NCBI RefSeq assembly: GCF_011174705.1
Contig: NZ_JAANIJ010000001.1
Span: 1,178,001 to 1,242,000 of the forward strand
Length of the DNA stretch: 64,000 nt
Origin: Tessaracoccus coleopterorum
Lineage (GTDB): Bacteria; Actinomycetota; Actinomycetes; Propionibacteriales; Propionibacteriaceae
Direction of reading: 5' to 3'
Shown: one piece after another, positions 9,417 to 18,826 of the stretch
Layout of the letters: each line of letters opens with the position of its first letter
Numbering within the stretch: the stretch's first letter is position 1
Program-made: the position numbers and the translations under genes
The notes under the pieces: generated by a model
The model's input: only the letters and a program-made list of their open reading frames with translations
The model's database searches: none
What the model was told of the DNA's origin: nothing

Positions 9417-10694
9417 GGCACCAGCACCTGCTGCCGGGATCGAACGACGGCACCGGCGGGTCGCCGGCGTAGAGCGCCGGGATGCTGTCGATCCCGTCGA
9501 CGCGCAGCCGGACGGTGTGGGTGCCCGCCGGCACGTCGGGCACCTCGAAGGTGAGGGTGGTGGGCGTGGCCTGGAAGGCCGGGTCGCCCGGCGTCGGGTT
9601 GACCATCGACGTCGGGGCGACCTGGCGGCCACCGAGCAGCAACAGCACCCGTTGCCCGGGCCGGATCCGCGGGGCGCAGGTGACGGTGAGGGTGGAGCCG
9701 ACGGCGGCGGGTCCCGCCGCCACGTCGGGAGCCACCGTGATCGCCGGGCGATGGCCGCGGTGACCTCGTTGCTGATCAGCACCGGGATGTCCGGCCGGCT
9801 GACGGCGGCGGCCACGGACAGGAAGCCGGGGCCCAGCGGCCGAGCGCGTCGGCGTCGTCGGCCAGCGCCGGGACCCTGACGGCCACCAGGTCGGCCGGCT
9901 CGCCGGGGTGGGCGGGCGCCCGGTGAGTTCGACGGGGGCGGCCCGTCGGGCAGCAGGGAGGTGAACCGGAACACGGTGCCGGGGCCGGTGAGCTGCGCGC
10001 CGTCGACCACGAGTTCCTCGCCCAGCCGCACGGCCTGCTGCCGGTTGGGTGGGGTGAGCGCCCGCAGCGACGGGCCGGCGGCGGCGACGGCCGTGATGCC
10101 GGAGTCGCCCGGGCCGCGGGTGAGCACCGGGAGGGGCTGGCGGTGGGCGGGAGCTGTCGATCAGGACGACGCTGACCTGGTAGGCCACCGACAACCGGTA
10201 CTGGGTGGCGAACCCGCCCAGAGCTTGGAGATGTCGTCCACGGTGAGCGGGAGGGGCGTGACGCGGATGCGCTCCAGCTGCTCGTGCACGTCGGATCCCG
10301 CCAGCGCGGCCCGCAGCTCGTCGCCGTCGAGGACGGGGTGGTCGTGCAGCGCCCCCATCGCGGCGCCCAGCGCGCGGTGGCTGGCCGCGGTGGCGTCGCC
10401 TGCCTCGGCGCTGTAGGCGGTGAGGAGGTAGTTGAGGTCGAGCGCGAGCGATGGCAGGCCCGACTCGCCGGGCCGCACGACGCGGGGTGGGTCGAGGTTG
10501 GCCCAGGCGGCGTTGACCGCCGCGCGGTACAGGAACAGGTTGAGGGACTCGCCGGTCACGTTGGTGCGGGCCTGGTCGGGCGTGCGGGTGGTGATCTGGA
10601 TGCCGAGCAGGCCGGGGTCCAGGCGCGGGACGGCGACGTCGAGCAGCCTGCGCAGGGCCAGGGTGACGGCGGCGATCGACAGCGAGTTGCTCAT
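9413..10694 (-). CDS. DUF4255 (Pvc16 N-terminal) cap protein with IPT/Ig-like extension
   Basis: About 427 residues. Residues 1-175 match the DUF4255/Pvc16_N family: LDVAVPRLDPGLLGIQITTR, NLFLYRAAVNAAWAN, LALDLNYLLTAYSAE, and DDISKLWAGF then YQVSVVLIDS after a frame change near 10190. In PVC and Afp particles this domain terminates the tube and sheath. The C-terminal ~240 residues carry IPT/Ig-like strands: LTPPNRQQAVRLGEELVVDG, GTVFRFTSLLPDG, IRPGQRVLLLLGG and VPAGTHTVRLRVDGIDS. It lies between the Pro-rich gene and the ATPase. The stop overlaps the ATPase start as ATGA, reading VLVP then stop. The fused Ig-like part is common in actinobacterial forms but absent from Pvc16 itself. Confidence 0.82.
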
Positions 10695-10703
10695 CGGTTC
10701 ACC

Positions 10704-11438
10704 TCACGTCCCGGCCGGGCGGTTGCGGTGGTCGAGGTAGTCGTCGAGGCTGACCATCCGGCGCTCCCGGGGCGGGGCGGCGGCGCGGCGGCCGGCTCGG
10801 GCACGGCCCGGATCTCGAGCCGGCCGATGGTGACGTGCACCGTCGGCGGGGCCTCGGGGGCGGGATCGGGCTGACGGTCGGGGCCGCGGCGGCGGCGTCG
10901 GGTGGTGGCCTCAGGCTCGACGGGGGCGCGGTCGTGCCGGGCGGGGGCACCGGCGCAACCGCGGTCTCGGGGCCGGCCGTGGCGCGGGGCGGAGGGCCCC
11001 GTCGACCGCTGTCGGCGGCTTCCCCTGCGCCCTCGGGCGGGCTGCGGGTCGCTCCGGGCCGCACGGTCACGGCGCGTGGCGGGGCTGGTTCACCGACCGG
11101 TGCTCGCCCGGGGGCTCCGGGGCAGCGGTGCGACGGCGGCCGTCACCTCGCGCTCCACCCGGGTGACCTCGGAGTAGGCCTCCGTGTGCACCCGCACCGT
11201 CGCCTCCGCGGCGGGTGGGACGGTGGCCGCGCCGTCGACAGTGGTGGGGAGGGCGGCGGCTCGGGTGCAGGGAGCGACCGGGCGACCCGGGGCGCGACCG
11301 GCTCGTCCGGCACGGCGGTGGGGCCGGTGAGGGGTCCTCGAAGCGGGAGGGAAGCCGCGGCGCGAGGCCACCGGCGGTGCCGCGCTCGACGGCCAGCAGT
11401 GCCGCCAGAGGCTCGGGAACGGGTGCGGGTCGGGCCAT
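10704..11438 (-). CDS. proline-rich eCIS-linked protein
   Basis: About 245 residues, unknown function. Begins MARPAPVPEPLAALLAVERG, then a long low-complexity Pro/Ala/Arg segment that is probably disordered. A short ordered stretch near 11190 reads VRVHTEAYSEVTRVEREV. The C-terminus reads VHVTIGRLEIRAVPEP, then, after correcting a lost base near 10770, VSLDDYLDHR and a stop at 10704. The strand pair VHVTIGRLEIRA followed by a DYL motif recurs in proteins at this position in other eCIS loci, by my recollection of the family. The start lies 5 bp after the stop of the hub-chaperone gene. Several frame changes make the middle unreadable. Confidence 0.6.
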
Positions 11439-11443
11439 GGCGC

Positions 11444-12158
11444 TCACTCCCCCACCAGTTGCAGGTAGGCCGCGCGGCGGGCGGGCGTCAGGGCGAGGAT
11501 GTCGGCCTCGCGCCAGCCGTATGCGCCGGCCAGGGCGTGGACCTCGCGCAGGGTGCGGCGGGCCCACGCGTCGACCTCGCGCCAGAGAAAGCCGCCGACG
11601 TCGAGCGGTTCGCCCCAGCCGTGGCCGCATTCCGCACAGCTCAGCCCCACCTCGATCAGGGCCGCGGGGTCGCTCCCGGCGAGCGCGGCCGCCAGCGGCC
11701 CGACCAGCGCGTCGGGCACCGCGTCGAGGCGTGCGCCGTCGGGGCCGGTGAGGCAGAGGAGGCACCGGGCGACCAGCTCGGCGGCCGGGTCGACGGCGTC
11801 GAGCGCGGCGAGGGCGTCGGCGCTCGTGAGGGGACGCAGCACCGCGGTGTGGCCGTCGACGACCGACTCGGGTCGCTCGGTTGCCGGCCCGGGCAGCGAG
11901 GCCAGCAGGCCCGAGACGGTGAAGGCCACGTCCAGCTCCGCCCCGCACGCAGGGCAGGAGGCGAGCGCCTCGACCGGGTCGCCGAACAGCTGGGCGCGCA
12001 GCTCGAGCAGGGCGATGTTGCGCTCACCGAGCGGGAGGAGCGCCGGGTCATCCCGGTGGGTGGGCGGCGGCGAGCAGGCCGACGGCGCGGCCGGGCGGCC
12101 CGGCGGCCAGGGAGTCCTCCCAGGCGTCGAGCAGGATGCCCACCGCTGGTGCAGCCAT
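11444..12158 (-). CDS. T4-type baseplate hub assembly chaperone-like protein, Cys-rich
   Basis: About 238 residues. N-terminus AVGILLDAWEDSLAAGP, PGRAVGLLAAAHP, then LLPLGERNIALLELRAQLFG. Three CxxC pairs follow (ASCPACGAEL, ARCLLCLTGP, LSCAECGHGW), suggesting bound zinc, and the protein ends LTPARRAAYLQLVGE. The pattern of an N-terminal helix pair, LG-E-R-N-x-x-LL-x-LR-x-x-LFG and zinc-type cysteines fits the T4-like baseplate hub assembly chaperones encoded between tube and cap genes in eCIS clusters. Frame changes near 12050 and 11930. It starts 14 bp after the tube gene. Family assignment is moderately sure, the chaperone role less so. Confidence 0.65.
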
Positions 12159-12171
12159 TTCGCCGCTCCCG

Positions 12172-12696
12172 TCAGGCCGGCTCGGTGAAGCTGGGCTCGG
12201 ACGGCTCCGCAACGTCGTAGTCACGCTCCCACCCCTCGTTCTCCAGCTTGATGTGCTGGATCGCGACGGCGTTGGCGTTGGCGTCGAGGTCGGGCAGGCA
12301 CTGGTACTCGGAGACCCAGCAGCGGAACAGCTTGTACGAGATGGCGAGCTGGCCCGCCTCGTTGTAGAGCTCGATGGTGATGTCCTTGCGGAAATCCTTG
12401 AGCGACACCTCCGCCCCGAGCCCCGAGCCGAAGTTCCACACCTTGTTGGCCCACTGCTCGAAGTCGCGGTCGTGGGTGACGCCGCGTTCGAGGGTGACGG
12501 CGTCGTACTCGGTGCGGCCCGGCGACTTCCGGCTCGACGACGGATCGCCGCCCTCGCGGTGCTTGACCACCTCGGTGGTGCGCTTGAGCCCACCCACCTT
12601 GCTGATTCCGGCGACGTACCTGCCGTCCCACTTCACCCGGAACTTGAAGTTCTTGTAGGGATCGAATCGCTGCGCATTGACGCTGAACTGAGCCAT
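12172..12696 (-). CDS. eCIS inner tube protein (gp19-like)
   Basis: Intact, 174 residues. The family is the phage T4 gp19-like tail tube: VNAQRFDPYKNFKFRVKWDG, VAGISKVGGLKRTTEVVKHREGG, then VTLERGVTHDRDFEQWA, DITIELYNEAGQLA and a C-terminal DANANAVAIQHIKLENEGWE. These are the signature strands of Hcp/gp19 subunits, which stack as hexamers inside the sheath. ATG 12696 is preferred over an in-frame GTG at 12705 because AGGTGA lies seven bases upstream of it. It follows the sheath gene by 9 bp. Only one gp19-like gene is visible here, whereas Afp and PVC loci carry more than one tube paralogue. Confidence 0.9.
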   Translation of the reverse strand: MAQFSVNAQRFDPYKNFKFRVKWDGRYVAGISKVGGLKRTTEVVKHREGGDPSSSRKSPGRTEYDAVTLERGVTHDRDFEQWANKVWNFGSGLGAEVSLKDFRKDITIELYNEAGQLAISYKLFRCWVSEYQCLPDLDANANAVAIQHIKLENEGWERDYDVAEPSEPSFTEPA

Positions 12697-12705
12697 CGTG
12701 ATCAC

Positions 12706-14706
12706 CTACACCTGAATCTGTCCGGCCAACTGCTGGATCGTGATGACGACGAACTCCGCAGGCTTGAGCGGGGCGAAGCCGACCACGATGTTGACGATGC
12801 CCAGGTCGATGTCGTTCTGGGTGGTCGTCTCCTTGCTGCACTTGACGAAGTAGGCCTCCTGCGGGGTGGCGCCCTGGAAGGCCCCGAGCCGGAAGAGGTT
12901 GTGCATGAACGCGCCGATGTTGAGCCGCACCTGCGCCCAAAGGGTTCGTCGTTGGGTTCGAAGACCACCCAGTGGGTGCCGCGGTAGAGGCTCTCCTCGA
13001 GGAACAGCGCGGTGCGGCGCACCGGCACGTACTTCCACTGCGACGCGAGCCGGTCGTCGCCCTGCAGCGTCCTCGCCCCCCAGACGACGCGGCCGGCGGC
13101 GGGCATCGCCCGGAGGCAGTTGACCGCGCGCGGGTTGAGCTCGCCATTCTCGCCGTCGGTGAGTTGGACGCTCAGCGCCGGAACCCCGACGAGGGTGGCC
13201 GACATGCCGGCGGGGCCTTCCAGACGCCGCGCTCGGTGTCGGTGCGGGCCATCACGCCCGCCACCGCCCCACAGGGCGCGAAGCTGCCGAGCTGCCCGCC
13301 GCGCAGGGGTCGGGTTGGGTGAGCCGCGGGAAGTAGAGGGCGGAGTTGGCGCTGTTGGTGCCGACGGCGGCGACTCCGTCACGGGCCTTGTCCTTGTCGT
13401 TCCACGTCGACGGCGGGTCGACGAGCAGCAGCGCGCGGCGCGACTCGCAGTAGGCGGCCGCCTTCGCGACCAGGTCGGCGTCGACATCGTCGGAGGCGAG
13501 GTAGGGCGGGATGCACAAGAGGTTGAACAGGTCGGCCCTGCTCAGCGCGTAGAGGCCCTCCTTGCCCGCCTCGGTGCCCGGGCCGGTGAAGTCGTTCTGG
13601 GCCAGGAGCCCACCGTCGGAGGCCATGCCCGCTGCCTCGACCTTGTGGTTGGTGGCCGGTTCGTGGTCGGCCCACACGTCGCTGTCGCCCGGAGCGAGGC
13701 CCGGGTGGCCGTCGGACGGTTGGCGGGAGGGTGGCGGGGTCGGCGACCCGCACGAGCCGCGACTCGTTGGCGAGCACGGTGTCGACGCGCCGGATGTGGC
13801 CGGCCGCGACCGAGAGGTTCCGGTGGCTCTCCACCTGGCCGGTGACGCCGTCGCGGACGGTGAGGTTGAACAGGTCGGCCGTTCCCCCGGCCACGTCGTG
13901 GTCGATCCGGGCCCTGAGCCGGTTGCCCCAGGATCCGGGCTGACCGCCACGAGGTCGAAGCCGACGTCGAGCACGGCCCTGTCGAGCGGGGTCGCCCGGA
14001 CGCCGCGGTCTTGGCCGCCGCCGTCACCTGGTCGACCGTCACGACGCTGGCCGCCTCGGCCGCGTCGGCCACCTTCGCGGCCGACGTCTTGTCCGGGTCG
14101 GTGGCGTACGTGTCGGCCTTCGCGCGGCAGGCGGCTGCCGCCGCAACCGCGTCCGCCCCGTCGCGGCCGCCGCGGTGTCGCGGGCGGCCTGGGTGTTCTC
14201 GGCCTCCGCCGCGGCCCTCGCCGCCTTTGCGACGTCGCCCACGGATGGTGGGCCGGCGGCGGCGGTGGCCGCGTCGGCGACGATCTTCGCGGCCGACGAC
14301 TCGTGGTCGCTGACGTATGTCGCGGCCTTGGTGCGGGCCGCGGCCGCGGCGGCGGCAGCGTCGGCCGCCCCACCGTCGCGTCGCTCGTGGCCTTCGCGGC
14401 GGCGACCGCGGCGGCGCGCTCCTCGTCGGAGCCGTAGACGCCGTGATGCAGGCGCACGATCACCGCCTGGCTACCGCCGTTGAGGTAGAAGTCGCGCACG
14501 GCGTAGCCGAGGCGGCTTCCGAGCGAGAGCCCGCCGAAGATGCGCTCGAAGTCGGCGTAGCTGTTGATGGTCACCGGGTCGTCGGTCGGGCCACGATCGG
14601 CGCGTCCGACGAAGGCTGCGATAGAGGTGGCGACGCCCGTGATGGTGCGGACCCCGCTCTGCGCTTCCTGGATGTAGACACCCGGATAGCTGGTCTGAAC
14701 CGGCAT
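12706..14706 (-). CDS. eCIS contractile sheath protein with Ala-rich repeat insertion
   Basis: About 667 residues. The N-terminus PVQTSYPGVYIQEAQSGVRT, IAAFVGRADRGP and FERIFGGLS is diagnostic of phage tail sheath proteins. The C-terminus also matches: MARTDTERGVWKAPAG, WVVFEPNDEP, then VRLNIGAFMHNLFRLGAF, GIVNIVVGFAPLKPAEFVVI. ATG 14706 has GGAGGGA upstream. Between them, about 14000-14380, lies an Ala-rich insertion built of two related ~50-residue units, each reading roughly AAAA-x-R-x-KA-x-TY-x-x-D then SAAK-x-VADAA. A domain near 13940-13600 (LDVGFDLVAVSPDPG, WADHEPATNHKVEA) and another near 13500 (LFNLLCIPPYLASDDVDADL) follow. At least five frame changes occur, mostly at G/C runs. It is the first gene of the operon. 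Confidence 0.9.
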
Positions 14707-15013
14707 TGGTCCCTCCCTCCGCGCCGACGGCGTCGGCGACATAGGTGAGCCTGCGTCGGAGGCCGATCCCGGCCAGGTGAGTCGCTCGCGGAGGGAATGT
14801 GCGACCGGCGCTGGGTTTGGTAGCGAGCCTAGGCCGGGTGAGCGGGGTCGCTCCCGGTGACGGGAGAGCCGGTGGACGGCATTCCGGCGTGTCACGCAAA
14901 CCGTGAGGAACGCGAAAGGCTCCGGTGAGGAACGGGCAAGACTCCCGGCGCTCCCGCACCCCGCCCACCGCCGTTCGGAGGAGGGTGTATATGGTCAGAC
15001 CAGGGAGGCCCCC
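14707..15013. promoter_or_regulatory. divergent control region between eCIS and sdh operons
   Basis: 307 bp without a gene separate the sheath start (minus) from sdhC (plus), so promoters for both operons should lie here. The 10-mer GTGAGGAACG occurs twice in direct orientation at 14903-14912 and 14925-14934, 22 bp apart, about two helical turns, which would put two bound protein units on one face of the DNA. Nearer sdhC, a TATATG at about 14988-14993 could be a -10 element. No riboswitch-like structure is obvious. Which operon the repeats serve is unknown. Confidence 0.4.
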
Positions 15014-15753
15014 ATGAAGACCACCACGATCCAGATCGGCCCGCCTACCCGACCTGTGCGGCGCCGCAACAAGCACCGACTCCCTCGTGGGCGCTGAAGA
15101 CCACGATGGCGGTCTCGGGCGCGCTGTGGGTGGCGTTCGTCTCGATCCACCTGTTCGGCAACCTCAAGGTGTTCCAGGGCCCCGAGGCGTTCAACGGTTA
15201 CGCGGCCTGGCTGCGGGAGGCGTTCTATCCGCTGCTGCCGAAGTCGGGCGTGCTCTGGGCGCTGCGGGTGGCGCTGGTCGTCTCGCTCGTCGCGCACGTC
15301 GGCTCGGCCGCCGTGGTGTGGTGGCGCGGCCGCCGGGCCCGCGGCCCGCACCGGGCCAAGCTGCACGGCCTGGCCTCGTGGTCGTCCCGGCTGATGCCGG
15401 TGACAGGCGTCGTGCTGCTGCTGTTCCTGGTGATCCACCTGCTCGACCTCACCACCGGCACCGCGCCGGTCGCTCCCGACGGCTTCGCCCACCCGGCCGA
15501 GGGCACCGCACACGCCTACCAGAATCTCGTCGCAAGCTTCGGCAGGCCGCTGATGGCCTGGTTCTACGTCGCAGTGATGGCGCTGCTCAGCCTGCACATC
15601 GCGAAGGGCGCCACCACCATGGCCGCCGACCTCGGCGTCATGGGCAGGCGGTGGCGCGCCGGGTTCACCATCGTCGGCGGCATCCTCGCCGTTGCGATCC
15701 TGCTCGGCAACGCGGCCATCCCGGTCCTCGTCCAGATGGGAGTACTCGCATGA
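15014..15753 (+). CDS. sdhC: succinate dehydrogenase cytochrome b558 subunit
   Basis: Membrane anchor of succinate dehydrogenase (complex II), about 246 residues, b558 family with five helices. ATG 15014 follows GGGAGG; the N-terminal MKTTTIQIGPPTRP joins WALKTTMAVSGALWVAF after a frame change near 15083. Visible transmembrane segments include VSGALWVAFVSIHLFGNLKV (with a likely haem His), RVALVVSLVAHVGSAAVVWW, MPVTGVVLLLFLVIHLLDL, AWFYVAVMALLSLHIAKGA and a C-terminal FTIVGGILAVAILLGNAAI. There is no separate sdhD, as expected for the family. The stop overlaps sdhA by ATGA, so the subunits are co-translated. Confidence 0.92.
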
Positions 15754-17771
15754 GGTGGCCACGCCGGGCAACCGGTACCCCAGAGGCGACGCCCGTCGAC
15801 GACTGGCGCGCACCCCGCAGCACGGTGCACGGCGTGCGCACCGGACACACCCTCGACGGGCGCATCCCCGACGGCGACCCCGCCACCGCGTGGGACAGGA
15901 GGAGGGCCCAGTACAAGCTCGTCAGCCCGCTGAACGCGAAGAAGTTCACCGTCGTGGTGGTCGGCACCGGGCTCGCGGGTTCCGGCGCGGCGGCCGCGTT
16001 GGGCGAGCTCGGCTTCGACGTGCACGCCTTCACCTATCACGACTCCCCCAGACGGGCGCACTCCGTCGCGGCGCAGGGCGGCATCAACGCGGCCCGCGGC
16101 CGGAAGGTCGACGGCGACTCGCTGCGCCGGTTCGTGGTCGACACCGTCAAGGGCGGCGACTTCCGGGCCCGCGAGGCGGAGGCCTACCGGCTCGGCCAGG
16201 AGTCGGTGCGCGTCATCGACCACCTCAACGCCATCGGCGCGCCCTTCGCCCGCGAGTACGGCGGCATGCTCGCGACCCGCTCGTTCGGCGGGGTGCAGGT
16301 GTCGCGCACCTATTACACGCGCGGCCAGACGGGCCAGCAGCTGCAGATCGCCGGTGCGCAGGCGCTGCAACGGCAGGTCAAGCGCGGCACCGTCACGCTG
16401 CACGAGCGCACCGAGATGTGTGAGCTGATCGTCGACGACGGGGTGTGCCGCGGCGTGGTCGTCCGCGATCTCGTGACGGGCCAGGTGTGGGCGCAGCCCG
16501 CGCACGCCGTCATCCTCGCCACCGGCGGCTACGGCTCGGTGTACTTCCACTCGACGCTCGCGATGAACTCGAACGCGACGGCCGTGTGGCGGGCCGCCCG
16601 GCGCGGCGCGTACCTGTCGCACGCCTCCTTCGTGCAGTTCCATCCCACGGCGCTGCCGATCTCGACGCACTGGCAGTCGAAGACCATCCTGATGTCCGAG
16701 TCGCTCCGCAACGACGGCCGGATCTGGGTGCCGAAGCGCGCCGGCGACGAGCGTGCCCCGGGCGACATCCCCGAGGACGAGCGCGACTACTACCTGGAGC
16801 GCAAGTACCCGTCGTTCGGGAACCTGTCGCCGCGAGACATCTCGTCGCGGGCCGCGAAGGAGCAGATCGACGCGGGCCGCGGGGTCGGGCCGCTCTCCAA
16901 CTCGGTGTACCTCGACTTCTCCGACGCGCTGCGCACCCACGGCCGCGAGACGATCGCCTCGCGCTACGGCAACCTGTTCGACATGTACGCCCACGCCACC
17001 GGCGAGGACCCGTACGAGGTGCCGATGCGGATCGCGCCCGGCGCACACTTCACGATGGGCGGGTTGTGGTCGGACTACGACCAGATGACGTCGCTGCCCG
17101 GCCTGTTCGTGGGCGGCGAGGCCAGCTGGGCCTACCACGGGGCCAACCGGCTCGGCGCGAACTCGCTTCTGTCTGCGTGCGTCGACGGCTGGTTCACGCT
17201 GCCGTTCTCGGTGCCCAACTACCTGTCGGGGCACCTCGGTGAGCGGCTGCCCGGCGCAGACGACGCGTGCGTGCGCGACGCCGTCGGCCGGGCTACGGAG
17301 CGGACGAGGGCGCTGCTCGGCGTGCGCGGCAAGCGCGCCGCGTCACACTTCCACCGCGAGCTGGGCTCGATCATGTACCGCGGGGTCGGTGTCGAGCGCA
17401 CCGCCGAGGGGCTGCGGGCCGCCGTCGACGAGATCCGCGACCTGCGGGCCCGGTTCTGGCGCGAGGTGCGGGTGCCCGGCGAGGGTGCGCAGCTCAACCA
17501 GGCCCTGGAGAAGGCGGGCCGGATCGCTGACTTCCTCGAGTTGGCCGAGCTGATGGCCGTCGACGCGCTCGACCGGCAGGAGAGCTGCGGGGCGCACTTC
17601 CGCTCCGAGCACCAGGCAGAGGGCGAGGCGCTGCGCGACGACGGGACGTGGGCGTTCGCCTCCGCGTGGGAGACCCGCGACACGAAGGACCCGCACGAGC
17701 TGGCCTTCACCCGGCACGCGGAGCCCCTCACCTTCACGTCCGTTCCCCTGGCGACGAGGAGCTACAAATGA
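15750..17771 (+). CDS. sdhA: succinate dehydrogenase flavoprotein subunit
   Basis: Catalytic subunit, succinate to fumarate, on the cytoplasmic face of the membrane. Intact at 673 residues. The FAD-binding Rossmann fold VVVVGTGLAGSGAAAALGE lies near residue 70, and RRAHSVAAQGGINAA contains the His expected to hold FAD covalently. LATGGYGSVYFHSTLAMNSN, FVQFHPTALPI and GGEASWAYHGANRLGANSLL are standard family blocks. ATG overlaps the sdhC stop and the stop overlaps sdhB, both ATGA. This is the SdhA/FrdA type paired with b558-type SdhC, so it could also act as a fumarate reductase under anaerobic, propionate-forming conditions. Direction cannot be read from the sequence. Confidence 0.96.
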   Translation: MRWPRRATGTPEATPVDDWRAPRSTVHGVRTGHTLDGRIPDGDPATAWDRRRAQYKLVSPLNAKKFTVVVVGTGLAGSGAAAALGELGFDVHAFTYHDSPRRAHSVAAQGGINAARGRKVDGDSLRRFVVDTVKGGDFRAREAEAYRLGQESVRVIDHLNAIGAPFAREYGGMLATRSFGGVQVSRTYYTRGQTGQQLQIAGAQALQRQVKRGTVTLHERTEMCELIVDDGVCRGVVVRDLVTGQVWAQPAHAVILATGGYGSVYFHSTLAMNSNATAVWRAARRGAYLSHASFVQFHPTALPISTHWQSKTILMSESLRNDGRIWVPKRAGDERAPGDIPEDERDYYLERKYPSFGNLSPRDISSRAAKEQIDAGRGVGPLSNSVYLDFSDALRTHGRETIASRYGNLFDMYAHATGEDPYEVPMRIAPGAHFTMGGLWSDYDQMTSLPGLFVGGEASWAYHGANRLGANSLLSACVDGWFTLPFSVPNYLSGHLGERLPGADDACVRDAVGRATERTRALLGVRGKRAASHFHRELGSIMYRGVGVERTAEGLRAAVDEIRDLRARFWREVRVPGEGAQLNQALEKAGRIADFLELAELMAVDALDRQESCGAHFRSEHQAEGEALRDDGTWAFASAWETRDTKDPHELAFTRHAEPLTFTSVPLATRSYK

Positions 17772-18512
17772 GGCTGCAGGTTGAGGTGTGGCGGCAGGCC
17801 GGCCCCGACGCGAAGGGCCGGTTCGAGGCCCACGAGATCGACGGCGTCGAGCCGCACCTGTCGGTGCTGGAGCTGCTGGACGCGCTCAACGAGCAGCTGA
17901 TCGACGGCGGGCAGGAGCCGGTGGCGTTCGAGTCGGACTGCAGGAGGGCATCTGCGGGGCCTGCGGCGTCACCGTCGACGGCGACGTGCACGGGCCTGAG
18001 AAGAACGTGCCGAGCTGCCACCAGCGGCTCGTCCACTACGCCGACGGGTCGAGGATCCGGATCGAGCCGATGCGCTCGGCCGCGTTCCCGGTGCTGCGCG
18101 ACCTGATCGTCGACCGGGGAGGCCTGGACGAGGTGATCCGCGCCGGCGGCCACGTCGCCGTCGACGCCGGCACTGCGCCCGACGCCGACTCCGTCCCCGT
18201 GGGCGGGCCGGTGGCGGAGGTGTCGCTCGACTTCGCGGCCTGCATCGGCTGCGGCGCCTGCGTCGCGGCCTGCCCCAACGGGCGGCGCACCTGTTCACGG
18301 GGGCGAAACTGACGCACCTGTCGCTCCTGCCGATCCCCGCCCTGGAACGCACCCGGCGGGCCACGGCGATGGTGGCCGAGATGGATGAGCTGTTCGGCCC
18401 GTGCTCGCTGTACGGGGAATGCGAGCAGGCCTGCCCCGCGGGCATCCCGTTGACGGCGATCGCCGCGGTCAACCACGAGCGCTTCGTGGCGGGCACCCGC
18501 AGGAGGCTGTGA
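17768..18512 (+). CDS. sdhB: succinate dehydrogenase iron-sulfur subunit
   Basis: About 248 residues, electron transfer from FAD to the membrane quinone. The N-terminal ferredoxin domain has LLDALNEQLIDGGQEPVAFE, then a [2Fe-2S] loop broken by a lost base near 17940 (restored C-x-EGICGACG) and VPSCHQRL. The C-terminal domain holds CIGCGACVAACPNG and CSLYGECEQACPAGIP for the other clusters; a second frame change sits near 18285. These breaks are inside residues the enzyme cannot lose, which supports sequencing error. The last codons read AGTRRRL and lie inside the first unit of a 71-bp tandem repeat. Confidence 0.92.
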
Positions 18513-18713
18513 TGACCCATCACGGCCCGCGGACCACCCGGATGGAGGCCCCGACACCGCTCGGCATCCGTAGGAGGCTGTGATGACCCATTTTCGGCCC
18601 GCGGGCCACCCGGATGGAGGCCCCGACACCGCTCGGCACCCGCAGGAGGCTGTGATGACCCATTTTCGGCCCGCGGACCACCCGGATGGAGGCCCCGACA
18701 CCGCTCGACCGGC
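18501..18713 (+). repeat. three tandem 71-bp direct repeats at the 3' end of sdhB
   Basis: Units begin at 18501, 18572 and 18643 with AGGAGGCTGTGATGACCCAT. They run through a conserved CGGCCCGCGG, CACCCGGATGGAGGCCCCGA and CACCGCTCG, and differ at a few bases (CACGG in the first unit, TTTTCGG in the other two). The first unit contains the sdhB stop codon. Each unit holds an SD-like AGGAGG spaced before an ATG, but the following frames are short and I do not call them genes. No spacers vary between units, so this is not a CRISPR. Confidence 0.9.
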
Positions 18714-18826
18714 AGGTGAAAGATCCTTGGCAGACGTTGGTCCTCTCGAGGCAACCGGTTGTTCCCTCGGCCCCTATGGCACCGGCCTCGCGCGGTCCAC
18801 ACAGGCCTCCGGCTAGTGTGTTTCCC

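Noticed and set aside
1..14706. Prophage or type VI secretion locus
   Set aside because: No capsid, portal, terminase, holin or integrase, and no TssJLM membrane complex; DUF4255, the AAA+ ATPase, CIS_tube and DUF4157 point to eCIS.
15750..17234. Long opposite-strand reading frames within sdhA and other genes
   Set aside because: High G+C content creates long antisense frames; none shows motifs, a ribosome site or conserved neighbours.
18501..18713. CRISPR array
   Set aside because: Units are contiguous 71-bp direct repeats with no variable spacers and no cas genes nearby.
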